Part shown: piece after piece, positions 15,549 through 24,726 of the stretch
How the letters are laid out: the number at the start of each line of letters is the position of its first letter
How positions within the stretch are numbered: position 1 is the first letter of the stretch
Assembly (NCBI GenBank): GCA_031119555.1
Contig: JAVHXQ010000038.1
Coordinates: 1 to 35,879, forward strand
From: Candidatus Dactylopiibacterium sp.
GTDB lineage: Bacteria; Pseudomonadota; Gammaproteobacteria; Burkholderiales; Rhodocyclaceae
Length of the DNA: 35,879 bases
Direction: 5' to 3'
Position numbers and translations under genes: made by a program
Notes under the pieces: model-generated
What the model saw: only the letters and a program-made list of their open reading frames with translations
Told to the model about the DNA's origin: nothing
Databases searched by the model: none

Positions 15549-16496
15549 ATGGATAACGCCAACACCAATCTGCTCGACACCGTCGATGGCCGCACCAAGC
15601 TCGCGGGCTCCAACCGCATGGAGATCCTGCTCTTCTCGCTGGGCACCAACGAAACGTTCGGCATCAACGTCTTCAAGGTCCGCGAGGTCTCGAAGACGCC
15701 CTTCATCACCCGCGCGCCCAACATGCCGGCCGGCGTGGAAGGCCTCATTTCGCTGCGCGGCAACGTGATCCCCGTGCTGTCGCTGGCGCGGATCATCGGC
15801 GTGGCCAAGCCCGACCAGCCGCTGGGCGGCTCGATGATGGTCACCGAGTACAGCAAGCGCACGCTGGGCTTCCTCGTCGATGGCGTGGATCGCATCATCC
15901 GCGTGGAGTGGAGCAAGGTGCGCCAGCCCGACAGCATGGCGGGCGGTGGGCAGAACTACATCACCGCGATCACCGAGGTGGCCGACGGCAAGCTCGTCTC
16001 CATCCTCGATGTGGAAACCATCCTGTCGCAGACCTTCGGCGAAGCCCCGGTGGGGCAGATCGTGCCGATCGACGGCGAGCAGGAGGCGAACGTGTTCTTC
16101 GTCGACGACTCCGCCATCGCGCGCAAGAAGATCGCGGAAGTGCTCGACAAGCTGGGTTCGCGCCACAAGCATGCGCTCAACGGCCTGGAGGCCTGGACGC
16201 GTCTGGAAGGCATGGCCACCCACGCCCAGCAGCAGAAGCGCAGCCTGGCCGAAGAGCTGACGATGATCCTCGTCGATGCCGAAATGCCCGAGATGGATGG
16301 CTACGTGCTGACGCGCAACATCAAGAATGACCCGCGTTTCGACGGCATTCCCGTCGTGATGCATTCGTCGCTTTCGTCGGAAGCGAACCGCTCGATGGGC
16401 AAGGCGGTGGGCGTGGATGCCTACGTCGCCAAGTTCGATGCCCAGGTGCTGGCGGAGACCCTGCGTCCCTATCTCTTGAAAGCTTACAAGGACTAA
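15549..16496 (+). CDS. cheV: Chemotaxis coupling protein CheV (second copy)
   Basis: The product (315 aa) has the same CheW-receiver layout as the preceding gene. Shared signatures include [55 protein letters not shown], and a receiver with [11 protein letters not shown], Asp243 ([12 protein letters not shown]) and [25 protein letters not shown]. The two copies differ throughout the N-terminal 30 residues and in the linker, so the duplication is not recent. A longer frame open from 15195 is only upstream read-through inside the first cheV; the ATG at 15549 follows AGAGGTTCCCCC. The 38-bp gap to the first copy indicates one operon. Confidence 0.95.
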   Translation: MDNANTNLLDTVDGRTKLAGSNRMEILLFSLGTNETFGINVFKVREVSKTPFITRAPNMPAGVEGLISLRGNVIPVLSLARIIGVAKPDQPLGGSMMVTEYSKRTLGFLVDGVDRIIRVEWSKVRQPDSMAGGGQNYITAITEVADGKLVSILDVETILSQTFGEAPVGQIVPIDGEQEANVFFVDDSAIARKKIAEVLDKLGSRHKHALNGLEAWTRLEGMATHAQQQKRSLAEELTMILVDAEMPEMDGYVLTRNIKNDPRFDGIPVVMHSSLSSEANRSMGKAVGVDAYVAKFDAQVLAETLRPYLLKAYKD

Positions 16497-16513
16497 TCCG
16501 GAGAACCCCAATT

Positions 16514-16903
16514 ATGTCGGACCCGAAAACAAGATTCCTCGTGGTGGATGATTTCTCGACGATGCGCCGCATCGTCAGGAACCTCCTCAAGGAATTGGGC
16601 TACACGAACGTCGATGAGGCGGAGGACGGCGTCGTGGCCATGCAGAAACTCACCGCGGGCGGCTTCGATTTCGTGGTGACGGACTGGAACATGCCGAACA
16701 TGACCGGCATCGAGTTGCTGCGCGCGATCCGCGCCAACGGCGCGCTGGCGCATCTGCCGGTGCTCATGATCACGGCCGAGGCGAAGAAGGAAAACATCAT
16801 CGAGGCCGCCCAGGCGGGCGCCAGCGGTTACATCGTGAAGCCTTTCACGGCCATCACGATGGCCGAGAAGCTCACGAAGATCTTCGAGAAACTGGGCAAG
16901 TAA
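16514..16903 (+). CDS. cheY: Chemotaxis response regulator CheY
   Basis: The product (129 aa) is a single receiver domain that, when phosphorylated by CheA, binds the FliM switch and reverses the motor. Asp12/Asp13 (VVDDF), phospho-acceptor Asp57 ([12 protein letters not shown]), the Thr in MITAEA and the Lys in IVKPFT are all present with E. coli spacing. The segment [26 protein letters not shown] is typical of true CheY. The ribosome site GGAGAACCCC precedes the ATG. cheZ, its phosphatase, follows 77 bp later. Confidence 0.97.
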   Translation: MSDPKTRFLVVDDFSTMRRIVRNLLKELGYTNVDEAEDGVVAMQKLTAGGFDFVVTDWNMPNMTGIELLRAIRANGALAHLPVLMITAEAKKENIIEAAQAGASGYIVKPFTAITMAEKLTKIFEKLGK

Positions 16904-16980
16904 GCGATTCCCGGACAGGGCAACCGACATGGCACGCAGCGAGGTCTCGTGCCCGGAAACAGGATTTAGGAGCCAAGAGC

Positions 16981-17844
16981 ATGGCCAAACGTCTGAACGC
17001 GGACGAAACAGGTGATAACGACGAACTGCAGGCGCTGTTCGATTCCATTGCCGGCGCAGCCCCCGCTGTACCGTCCAAGCCCGCTGCCGACACGCATGGC
17101 GACTCCGACGAGTTGCAGGCGCTGTTCGATTCCGTCGCCAGCGGCAGTGCCGCATCGGCCGCGCCCGCGCCTTCCGCGCACGACAGCGTAGATATCAAGG
17201 CCGCCGTGGCCGCGTCCTCCACCCTGTCGGTGGCCGAACGCCAGCAGCAGGCTTTCCAGCAGATCGGCCAGCTCACGCGCCTGCTGCACGACACGATCCG
17301 CCAGCTCGGCTACGACCGCATGCTCGAGGAAACGGCCGAGAAGCTGCCCGACGCGCGCCAGCGCCTGTCGTATATCTCGCAGATGACCGAACAGGCGGCG
17401 AGCCGCGTGCTCAACGCGACCGACATCGCGAAGCCGATCCAGGATCGCTTCGAGGCCGAAGCCGGTGCGCTTGGCAAGCGCTGGTCGCAGCTCTACAACA
17501 AGGAACTCTCGGTCGACGATTTCAAGCAGCTCGCGGGCGACACGCGCAAATTCCTCGACCAGTCGGTCAAGGACAGCGCGGTGGTCAACGAGCAGTTGCT
17601 CGAGATCATGATGGCGCAGGACTTCCAGGATCTGACCGGCCAGGTCATCAAGAAGATCGTCGACATGGCCTCCACCATGGAAAACGGTCTGCTCAAGGTG
17701 CTCATCGACATCATGCCCGAGAACAAGCGGGTTGCCGCCGAGGATGGCCTGCTCAACGGCCCCGTGGTGAATGCCAGCGGCCGCGAGGATGTGGTGACCA
17801 GCCAGGAGCAGGTCGACGACCTGCTCGACAGTCTGGGTTTCTGA
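16981..17844 (+). CDS. cheZ: CheY-P phosphatase CheZ with duplicated N-terminal motif
   Basis: The product (287 aa; E. coli CheZ is 214 aa) speeds CheY-P dephosphorylation. The long helical hairpin runs from about residue 80 to 240 and contains MAQDFQDLTGQVIKKIVDM (211-229), the strongly conserved motif that supplies the catalytic Gln. The C-terminal CheY-binding peptide QVDDLLDSLGF is intact. The extra N-terminal 75 residues carry the motif DELQALFDS(I/V)A twice (14-24 and 43-53) in a Pro/Ala-rich linker. It resembles the C-terminal CheY-binding peptide and may be an additional docking site (inference). The ribosome site is TTAGGAG. Confidence 0.95.
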   Translation: MAKRLNADETGDNDELQALFDSIAGAAPAVPSKPAADTHGDSDELQALFDSVASGSAASAAPAPSAHDSVDIKAAVAASSTLSVAERQQQAFQQIGQLTRLLHDTIRQLGYDRMLEETAEKLPDARQRLSYISQMTEQAASRVLNATDIAKPIQDRFEAEAGALGKRWSQLYNKELSVDDFKQLAGDTRKFLDQSVKDSAVVNEQLLEIMMAQDFQDLTGQVIKKIVDMASTMENGLLKVLIDIMPENKRVAAEDGLLNGPVVNASGREDVVTSQEQVDDLLDSLGF

Positions 17845-17911
17845 GCGCGCGCGAAGGCTCGCGAAGCGCTGTGTTTGTGTGTATGCAGTACGTAACTGAC
17901 CGGAGTCAGCC

Positions 17912-19825
17912 ATGAGCGATTTCGCGGGGATGGAAGACCTGCTGCAGGACTTCCTGATTGAAGCCGGAGACCTCCTCTCGGGTGTCGACAACAAGCTTGT
18001 CGACCTCGAGCGCACGCCCGATGACCTCGGGCTGCTCAACGAGATCTTCCGTGGCTTTCATACCATCAAGGGTGGCGCAGGCTTCCTGAACGCAACCGAG
18101 CTGGTCACGCTGTGCCACCTCACCGAGAACCTGTTCGACAAGCTGCGGACCGGCGAGCTCAAGGTCGGGCCGGACATGCTCGACGTGATCCTCGCGGCCA
18201 CCGCCTCGGTGCGCACGATGTTCAGCGAGCTTGAGCGCGGCCTCCAGCCCGCCTCGGCCGATCCGCGCCTGCTCGCCCAGCTCAAGCAGGCGCTCGCGGG
18301 CCTGCTCGGCAGCGGTGAGCTGCGCGTGGTGTCCGCGCCGGCGGCCAGCGCCGCGCCCGCGCCGCGTCCCGTCGCGGTGGGCGATGGCCCCGACTGGAAT
18401 GCCTACTATCACGCCGTCACCGGCATGACGCCGCCCGACGTGCTCGCCGTGATGGATGCGCCCGTGAGCGAACAGGATGCGCCGCACCTGAGCGACAGCA
18501 CGGCCAACGAGATCATCACCGCCGCCGTGGGCCGGCGCGTGAGCGACAAGCCCGGCTACCAGGGCGCGGGCGGTGGCCGCCGCGACGGCGAGCGCCAGCG
18601 CGACAACTCGATCCGCGTCGATACCGCGCGTCTCGACCAGGTGCTGAACCTCTCGGGCGAGATCGGCCTCACCAAGAACCGCCTGAACGCGCTGCGCAGC
18701 GACATCCTCAACGGCAAGAACGACACCGACACGCTGCACGCGCTCGATCTGGCCGTGAGCCAGCTCGACCTGCTCGTCTCCGACCTGCAGAACGCCGTCA
18801 TGAAGACGCGCATGCAGCCCATCGGCCGCCTGTTCCAGAAGTACCCGCGCATCGCGCGCGATCTGGCCCGCTCGCTCGGCAAGGATGTCGAGCTGCTGCT
18901 GCTCGGTGAGGAAACCGAGATCGACAAGACCATGATCGAGGATCTGGCCGACCCGATCATCCACCTCATCCGCAATGCTGTGGATCACGGCATCGAGTTG
19001 CCCAACGAGCGGCTGGCGATGGGCAAGTCGGAGAAATCCAGCGTGCGCCTGGAGGCGCGCCAGGAAGGCGACCACATCGTCATCATCGTGGCCGACGACG
19101 GCCGCGGCATGAACCCCGAAAAACTGCGCGCCAAGGCCGTGGAGAAGGGCCTCATCTCGGATGAGGAAGCCAACACCATGGACGAGCGCCAGAGCTACAA
19201 CCTCGTCTTCCTGCCAGGATTCTCGACCGCCTCCCAGGTGTCCGACGTGTCCGGGCGCGGCGTAGGCATGGACGTGGTGCGCACCAACATCCAGAAGCTC
19301 AACGGTTCCATCGACATCCGCTCCGCGCAGGGCAGCGGCACCGAATTCATCATTTCGCTGCCGCTCACGCTGGCGATCCTGCCGGTGCTGCTCGTCTGCC
19401 TCGAAGAGCAGCCGTTCGCCGTGCCGCTGTCGATGGTGCGCGAGATCCTGCCGATCGATCCGAAGGAAGTCCAGGAACTCGGCGGCCGCGCCACGATGGT
19501 CGTGCGCGGCGAGGTGCTGCCCATTGTGACCCTGGCGGCATTGCTGGGCTGGCCGCAGCAGCGCGTGCCGGAGTACGGTGTGCTCATGCAGTCGGCCGAG
19601 CAGAGCTTCATCCTGGCGATCGATTCCTTCGCGGGCCGCGAGGATGCCGTCATCAAGTCGCTCGACGACTTCCGCCCGAAGGGCGTGGCGGGGGTCACGA
19701 CCCTCTCCAACGGCCAGATCGTGCTGATTCTCGACATGAAGGAACTGCTCGGCTCCATGGGTGACCAGAAGGTCGCCACGCGCGCGCAGTTGCTGCTCGA
19801 AGGCCGATTGCCTGCCGCCGCCTGA
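17912..19825 (+). CDS. cheA: Chemotaxis histidine kinase CheA lacking an evident P2 domain
   Basis: The product (637 aa) autophosphorylates and donates phosphate to CheY and CheV. P1 (1-105) holds the phosphorylated His50 (FRGFHTIKGGAGFL). Residues about 135-215 are an Ala/Pro/Gly-rich linker too short and unstructured for a normal P2 CheY/CheB-docking domain. P3 dimerisation follows (VDTARLDQVLNLSGEIGLTKNRL). P4 has the N-box Asn355 (HLIRNAVDHGIE), G1 DDGRGM and G2 GRGVGMDVVR. The C-terminal CheW-like P5 spans about 490-630. The window's CheB lacks a receiver, which removes one of the two usual P2 clients. The gene ends the operon and a terminator follows. Confidence 0.96.
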   Translation: MSDFAGMEDLLQDFLIEAGDLLSGVDNKLVDLERTPDDLGLLNEIFRGFHTIKGGAGFLNATELVTLCHLTENLFDKLRTGELKVGPDMLDVILAATASVRTMFSELERGLQPASADPRLLAQLKQALAGLLGSGELRVVSAPAASAAPAPRPVAVGDGPDWNAYYHAVTGMTPPDVLAVMDAPVSEQDAPHLSDSTANEIITAAVGRRVSDKPGYQGAGGGRRDGERQRDNSIRVDTARLDQVLNLSGEIGLTKNRLNALRSDILNGKNDTDTLHALDLAVSQLDLLVSDLQNAVMKTRMQPIGRLFQKYPRIARDLARSLGKDVELLLLGEETEIDKTMIEDLADPIIHLIRNAVDHGIELPNERLAMGKSEKSSVRLEARQEGDHIVIIVADDGRGMNPEKLRAKAVEKGLISDEEANTMDERQSYNLVFLPGFSTASQVSDVSGRGVGMDVVRTNIQKLNGSIDIRSAQGSGTEFIISLPLTLAILPVLLVCLEEQPFAVPLSMVREILPIDPKEVQELGGRATMVVRGEVLPIVTLAALLGWPQQRVPEYGVLMQSAEQSFILAIDSFAGREDAVIKSLDDFRPKGVAGVTTLSNGQIVLILDMKELLGSMGDQKVATRAQLLLEGRLPAAA

Positions 19826-19845
19826 TAGTGCCCGGGTTGCGGATT

Positions 19846-19888
19846 GGCCCCGCCTGCCACTCTCCGGAGGGGTGCGCGGGGCCGTTTT
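19846..19888 (+). terminator. Terminator of the chemotaxis operon
   Basis: GGCCCCGC (19846-19853) pairs perfectly with GCGGGGCC (19876-19883); the loop of about 22 nt contains CTCCGGAG. GTTTT follows. It lies 20 bp after the cheA stop codon. Confidence 0.7.
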
Positions 19889-20007
19889 CATGCGCGAACG
19901 CCTGAAGGCAGCAGCCACCCGCGCGGGTTAGCACGACTGGTCAGCGCGACGGCAAGCATGCATCATCCGGCTCCTTGCCGGGAACGGGATCAAGTGGAGT
20001 CGAGAAG

Positions 20008-21078
20008 ATGGGTTCTAGCGTCGATAAGCGGGTGACACTGGCGGATGTCGCCAAGCTGGCGGGCGTGTCGAAACAGACGGTATCGCGCGTCGTCAACGGC
20101 AGCGAGAACGTGACCGACGAGACGCGCGCGCGCGTGCTCCACTGCATCGAGACCCTGGGATTCCGCCCCAGCGCCCTCGCGCGGCAACTCAGCACGGGGC
20201 GCAGCCAGACCATAGGCGTGGTCAGCAACGGTGGCCAGGGCTATCTCGTGACCGGGGTCGCCTACCTGGGCATGGTGCGCCAGGCCGACCGCATGGGCTA
20301 CGCCCTGCTCATCAAGGAGATGATGGACTTCAGTCGCGGCAGCGTGCGCGCGATGCTGGATTTCCTCATCGAGCGCCAGGTCGATGGCGTCATATGGGCC
20401 GGGCCCGAGATCGGCGACAGCCATGCGTGGCTGGACGATTTCGATCTCGCCAGCCTGCCGATGCCGTTCGTGGCCATCAATGCCCGGGCGCGCAAGGGCG
20501 TCGATACCGTGAGCTTCGACAACTTCGAGGCCGGGCGGCTCGCCACGCGGCATCTGCTGAGCCTGGGCCGCAAGCATATCGGCCATATCGCCGGGCCTCA
20601 CGACCGATGGGTGTCGCAGCAGCGTCTGGAGGGCTGGCACGCCGCGCTGGCCGAGGCCGGCGTTCCCGAAATGGCGCGCAATGTCGTCGAAGGCGACTGG
20701 GACGTCACCAGCGGCGGACCCTGCCTGCAGCGCCTGCGCGAAATCTGCCCCGCGCTGGACGCGGTATTCGTGAGCAGCGATCGCATGGCGGTGGGCGTGC
20801 TGGCGGAGGCGCACCGGCTGGGCCTGCGCGTGCCGGAGGACCTGGCCGTGATGGGCGTGGACAACCTTCCCGAGAGCGCCTTCCTGATTCCGCCGCTCAC
20901 CTCCATGATCCAGGACACGCCGCGCATGGCGGAGGTCGCCTTGCGCCTGCTCGTGCGGCGCATCTGCGAGCGGCGGGGCGAGCCTTACCCCGAGGCGTGC
21001 GCCAAGCCCGAAAGCACCACGCTGCTGCACGAACTCGTGGTGCGCGAGAGCACGCTGACGAGCGGGCGAGGGCGCTGA
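20008..21078 (+). CDS. LacI-family transcriptional regulator
   Basis: The product (356 aa from the ATG at 20008, preceded by GGAGTCGAGAAG) is a repressor-type regulator. The N-terminal helix-turn-helix and hinge are complete: VTLADVAKLAGVSKQTVSRVVNG, then RPSALARQLSTGRSQTIGVV. Residues about 65-345 form the periplasmic-binding-protein-like effector and dimer domain (VDGVIWAGPE, FDNFEAGRLATRHLLSLGRKHIGHIAGP, VFVSSDRMAVGVLAEAHRLGLRVPEDLAVMGVDN). The family usually binds sugars or nucleosides, but no sugar transporter or catabolic gene is adjacent, so its targets are unknown. A TTG-initiated extension from 19975 is not supported. It is convergent with the next gene, 9 bp apart. Confidence 0.93.
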   Translation: MGSSVDKRVTLADVAKLAGVSKQTVSRVVNGSENVTDETRARVLHCIETLGFRPSALARQLSTGRSQTIGVVSNGGQGYLVTGVAYLGMVRQADRMGYALLIKEMMDFSRGSVRAMLDFLIERQVDGVIWAGPEIGDSHAWLDDFDLASLPMPFVAINARARKGVDTVSFDNFEAGRLATRHLLSLGRKHIGHIAGPHDRWVSQQRLEGWHAALAEAGVPEMARNVVEGDWDVTSGGPCLQRLREICPALDAVFVSSDRMAVGVLAEAHRLGLRVPEDLAVMGVDNLPESAFLIPPLTSMIQDTPRMAEVALRLLVRRICERRGEPYPEACAKPESTTLLHELVVRESTLTSGRGR

Positions 21079-21087
21079 GGCGGCCGC

Positions 21088-21780
21088 TCAGGCCGGGGTG
21101 CGGTAGCGCTCGGGCAGGCGGTGAGTGGCGAGCCCGAGCAGCACGCTATCCGATTCGCGCTGCCGCCGGTCGAGACGCCGGAAGCCGAGCAGGCGGCAGT
21201 AGCGCGGCGCGTGCGCGCGCGGACACTCGGTGAGGATCTGCGTGGCGCCCCAGGCCTGCGCGGCATGGTGGAGCGCGGTCACCAGCGCGTGCAGCACCGG
21301 TTCCAGATCGCGGAGGTCTTCGAAAGCGACGAGTTCGAGTTCGGCCAGACGCGCGCCGTGCTCGCGCAGCCGGCTCAGCTCGGGGCCGTGGCGCGCATCC
21401 AGCGCGAGGCCGTTGCCGCTGTCGCAGCGCAGCACGAGCAGGCCGCGCGCGCGGGGCGTGGCCCCCACCGGGGTGGTGCGCAGCGCCATCGCCACGGCGT
21501 GATCGCGCCGTTCGGGATCCAGCACCGGAGGCCGCAGACGCTGGCTGCCGCTGCCTTGCTGGCGCAGGGCGTCGATCAGCAGGCGCGCCTGCTGCAACTG
21601 CCAGTGGTTGTTCGCAAGCCCCACGCGCAGCCGCGTGCCGGCCACTTCCAGGCTGCATTCGTGGGCGAGTTCGCAGAGGGATTCGAACAGGTGGCCCTCG
21701 CCCTTGCGATGACGGCTGGCGCCGAGCCTTGAACGTGGCCCGGCGGGCGAATCGCTGAGGTAGGGAGGCGGAAGCGCCAC
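21088..21780 (-). CDS. FeeM-like N-acyl amino acid synthase / GNAT-type acyltransferase (putative)
   Basis: The product is about 230 aa if it starts at the GTG at 21780. The frame is open to an ATG at 21900, but that part reads as non-coding and overlaps a likely promoter. The N-terminal 50 residues are unassigned. The rest (AGTRLRVGLANNHWQLQQARLLIDALR, LAELELVAFEDLRDLEPVLHALVTALHHAA, TECPRAHAPRYCRLLGFRRLDRR) has the order and the PrHxxxY-x-LGF-type motif of the FeeM family. Those enzymes make N-acyl amino acids from acyl carrier protein and an amino acid. The first half is poorly conserved, so a generic GNAT-fold protein is the alternative. No acyl-carrier gene is beside it. Confidence 0.5.
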   Translation of the reverse strand: MALPPPYLSDSPAGPRSRLGASRHRKGEGHLFESLCELAHECSLEVAGTRLRVGLANNHWQLQQARLLIDALRQQGSGSQRLRPPVLDPERRDHAVAMALRTTPVGATPRARGLLVLRCDSGNGLALDARHGPELSRLREHGARLAELELVAFEDLRDLEPVLHALVTALHHAAQAWGATQILTECPRAHAPRYCRLLGFRRLDRRQRESDSVLLGLATHRLPERYRTPA

Positions 21781-21812
21781 GATGAAACCCGTCCGAAAGG
21801 GTATGTGGGGTG

Positions 21813-21842
21813 AGTGTAGAGCGCCTCTTTCACGCGCGGCAA
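21813..21842 (-). promoter_or_regulatory. Possible sigma-70 promoter of the FeeM-like gene
   Basis: On the minus strand TTGCCG (21842-21837), an 18-nt spacer and TACACT (21818-21813) lie between the acnB terminator and the proposed GTG start at 21780. A start near 21806 would exclude the longer ATG-initiated frame. Each hexamer matches consensus at 4 of 6 positions. Confidence 0.35.
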
Positions 21843-21905
21843 GTATGTCGCTGTTTTCATGGACATTCCTCGGCCAGACGGCAGCGAATGTACGACACAC
21901 GCATG

Positions 21906-21937
21906 AAAAAAGGCCGGCCCGCTTTCGCAGGCCGGCC
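21906..21937 (-). terminator. Rho-independent terminator of acnB
   Basis: On the minus strand an 11-bp stem (GGCCGGCCTGC / GCGGGCCGGCC, one T-G wobble) closes a GAAA tetraloop and is followed by six T residues. A second perfect inverted repeat (AGGGCGCC-T-GGCGCCCT, 21947-21963) lies between it and the acnB stop. Confidence 0.92.
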
Positions 21938-21972
21938 CCGATCGTAAGGGCGCCTGGCGCCCTCGGGCAGGC

Positions 21973-24576
21973 TCAGACCTGCACCGAATCGGCGACATCC
22001 TTGTAGGTGTCGATCTGGTCGAAGTTCATGTAGCGATAGACCTTGCCGGCGTCGGCGTTGATGACGCCCATGTCGGCGTGGTATTCCGCCACGGTCGGAA
22101 TGCGTCCGAGTTTGGACGAGATCGCCGCGAGTTCGGCGGAGGCCAGGAACACGTTGCTGTTCTTGCCCAGCCGGTTCGGGAAGTTGCGCGTGGAGGTCGA
22201 GACCACCGTGGCGCCCTCGCGCACCTGTGCCTGGTTGCCCATGCACAGCGAGCAGCCGGGCATCTCGGTGCGCGCGCCTGCCGTTCCGAACACGCCGTAA
22301 TGGCCTTCCTTGGTGAGTTCGGAGGCGTCCATCTTGGTCGGCGGCGCCACCCACAGCTTGACGGGAATGTCGCGCTTGCCTTCGAGCAGCTTCGATGCGG
22401 CGCGGAAGTGACCGATGTTGGTCATGCAGGAGCCGATGAAGACTTCGTCGATGGGCGTGTTCTGCACCTCGGAGAGGAACTTCGCGTCGTCCGGATCGTT
22501 CGGGCAGCAGAGGATGGGTTCGGTGATCTCGGCCAGATCGATGTCGATCACGGCGGCGTACTCGGCGTCCGCGTCCGGCGCGAGCAGCTCGCCGCTGGCG
22601 ATCCACTCCTCCATCTTGCGGATGCGCCGCTCGAGCGTGCGGCGGTCCTGATAGCCGTCGGCGATCATGTTCTTGAGCAGCACGATGTTGGAGTTCATGT
22701 ACTCAACGATGGGGGCCTTGTCCAGCCGCACCGTGCAGCCGGCCGCCGAGCGCTCGGCGGAGGCGTCGGAGAGCTCGAAGGCCTGCTCGATCTTGAGGTC
22801 GGGAAGACCTTCGATTTCCAGAATGCGCCCCGAGAAGATGTTCTTCTTGCCCGCCTTGGCGACCGTCAGCAGCCCCTGCTTGATCGCATACAGCGGAATC
22901 GCGTGGACGAGGTCGCGCAGGGTGATGCCGGGCTGCATCCTGCCCTTGAAGCGCACGAGCACGGATTCGGGCATGTCCAGCGGCATCACGCCGGTGGCCG
23001 CGGCAAAGGCCACGAGACCCGAGCCGGCCGGGAAGCTGATGCCGATCGGGAAGCGCGTGTGCGAGTCGCCGCCGGTGCCGACGGTATCGGGCAGCAGCAT
23101 GCGGTTGAGCCACGAGTGGATGATGCCGTCGCCGGGGCGCAGGGAAATCCCGCCGCGGTTGGCCATGAACTTCGGCAGTTCGTGGTGCATCTTCACATCC
23201 ACGGGCTTGGGGTAGGCGGCGGTGTGGCAGAAGGACTGCATCACGAGATCGGCCGAGAAGCCGAGACAGGCGAGATCCTTGAGCTCGTCGCGGGTCATCG
23301 GGCCGGTCGTGTCCTGCGAGCCCACGGAGGTCATCCTGGGTTCGCAGTAGGTACCCGGGCGTATGCCCTGACCTTCGGCCAGGCCACAGGCGCGGCCGAC
23401 CATCTTTTGCGCCAGCGTGAAGCCGCGCCCGGAGTCCGCCGGGTCTTGCGGCAGGCGGAACAGCGTCGAAACCGGCAGGCCCAGGAATTCACGCGCCTTG
23501 GCGGTGAGGCTGCGGCCGATGATGAGATTGATGCGCCCGCCTGCCCGCACTTCGTCGAGCAGCACGAGGGTCTTGAGCTGGGATTCGCTCACGACGGCGT
23601 CGCCCTTGAGCACGCTCACGCGGCCGCTGGCGTGATCGAGCCGGAGTTCGATCTCATCGCCCAGCTCCAGGGCGGAGACGTCGATCTCGATCGGCAGCGC
23701 GCCGGCGTCTTCCTGCGTGTTGAAGAAAATCGGCGCGATCTTGCCGCCCAGGCAGACACCGCCGAACTTCTTGTTCGGCACGAAGGGAATGTCTTCGCCC
23801 GTCCACCACAGCACGGAGTTGGTGGCGGACTTGCGCGAAGAGCCGGTGCCGACGACGTCGCCCACGTAGGCGACGAGCTTGCCGCGCGCGGCGAGATCCT
23901 GGATCAGCTGGATGGGGCCGCGCTTGCCGTCTTCCTCGGGCTTGAACGCGGCGTCGGCGCGCGTGTTCTTGAGCATGGCGAGGGCATGCAGCGGGATGTC
24001 GGGCCGGCTCCAGGCGTCGGGGGCGGGCGAGAGATCGTCGGTGTTGGTTTCGCCGGGCACCTTGAAGACCGTGAGCGTCATGCTCGTGGGGACTTCCGGT
24101 CGCGACGTGAACCACTCGGCCTCGGCCCAGCTGCGCACGACTTCCTGTGCCGAATGGTTACCGGCGCTGGCCTTCTCGGACACGTCGTGGAAGAAGTCGA
24201 ACATCAGCAAGGTCTTTTTGAGACCTTCGGCCGCGATCGGTGCGAGCTCGGCGTTGTCGAGCAGGTCGATCAGGGGCTTCACGTTGTAGCCGCCGACCAT
24301 GGTGCCGAGGAGTTCGGTGGCCTTGGCCGGCGAGATCAGCGGGGAACTCGCCTCGCCGTGCGCGACGGCCGACAGGAACGAGGCCTTGACCTGCGCGGCG
24401 TCATCCACGCCGGGCGGCACGCGATGGGTGATGAGTTCGACGAGGAACTCGCCTTCGCCCTCGGGCGGATTCTTGATGAGCTCGATGAGCTCGGCGGTCT
24501 GTCTGGCATCCAGCGCAAGCGGCGGAATGCCGAGCGCGGCGCGCTCCGAGACGTGTTGGCGATAGGCTACGAGCAC
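21973..24576 (-). CDS. acnB: Aconitate hydratase B
   Basis: The product (867 aa; E. coli AcnB is 865) interconverts citrate and isocitrate using a [4Fe-4S] cluster. The start is a GTG at 24576 with GGAGG seven bases upstream; the N-terminus [20 protein letters not shown] and [26 protein letters not shown] match the AcnB HEAT-like domain. The swivel domain contains [22 protein letters not shown]. Cluster ligands are Cys717 ([13 protein letters not shown]), Cys775 and Cys778 ([10 protein letters not shown]). The C-terminal residues follow [17 protein letters not shown]. It lies downstream of, and in line with, the citE-like gene and mdh, but the 150-bp gap holds a stem-loop and suggests a separate promoter or leader. 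Confidence 0.97.
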   Translation of the reverse strand: MLVAYRQHVSERAALGIPPLALDARQTAELIELIKNPPEGEGEFLVELITHRVPPGVDDAAQVKASFLSAVAHGEASSPLISPAKATELLGTMVGGYNVKPLIDLLDNAELAPIAAEGLKKTLLMFDFFHDVSEKASAGNHSAQEVVRSWAEAEWFTSRPEVPTSMTLTVFKVPGETNTDDLSPAPDAWSRPDIPLHALAMLKNTRADAAFKPEEDGKRGPIQLIQDLAARGKLVAYVGDVVGTGSSRKSATNSVLWWTGEDIPFVPNKKFGGVCLGGKIAPIFFNTQEDAGALPIEIDVSALELGDEIELRLDHASGRVSVLKGDAVVSESQLKTLVLLDEVRAGGRINLIIGRSLTAKAREFLGLPVSTLFRLPQDPADSGRGFTLAQKMVGRACGLAEGQGIRPGTYCEPRMTSVGSQDTTGPMTRDELKDLACLGFSADLVMQSFCHTAAYPKPVDVKMHHELPKFMANRGGISLRPGDGIIHSWLNRMLLPDTVGTGGDSHTRFPIGISFPAGSGLVAFAAATGVMPLDMPESVLVRFKGRMQPGITLRDLVHAIPLYAIKQGLLTVAKAGKKNIFSGRILEIEGLPDLKIEQAFELSDASAERSAAGCTVRLDKAPIVEYMNSNIVLLKNMIADGYQDRRTLERRIRKMEEWIASGELLAPDADAEYAAVIDIDLAEITEPILCCPNDPDDAKFLSEVQNTPIDEVFIGSCMTNIGHFRAASKLLEGKRDIPVKLWVAPPTKMDASELTKEGHYGVFGTAGARTEMPGCSLCMGNQAQVREGATVVSTSTRNFPNRLGKNSNVFLASAELAAISSKLGRIPTVAEYHADMGVINADAGKVYRYMNFDQIDTYKDVADSVQV

Positions 24577-24611
24577 GATGATTCCTCCAGGAGTTGTTCG
24601 ACGGCCGGGCT

Positions 24612-24647
24612 GACACGAGACTGCCGCTCATACTGGCAGATCGTGTC
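24612..24647 (-). promoter_or_regulatory. Stem-loop in the acnB leader region
   Basis: GACACGA (24612-24618) pairs with TCGTGTC (24641-24647), and CTGCC (24621-24625) with GGCAG (24635-24639); a small asymmetric internal loop separates the stems and the apical loop is 9 nt. It lies 36-71 bp before the acnB start codon. It has no T-run, so it is not a terminator. It could be a leader structure or an operator; function unknown. Confidence 0.4.
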
Positions 24648-24726
24648 CGCGGCGGCTGCCGGGACATTCCGCAACGCGCAGCAGTGGGGCGATCGGGGGG
24701 CGATGCGCATCTGGCGGAGTCCGGGT

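Noticed and set aside
17906..19918. Minus-strand open frame opposite cheA
   Set aside because: His/Arg-rich translation without motifs; cheA is unambiguous.
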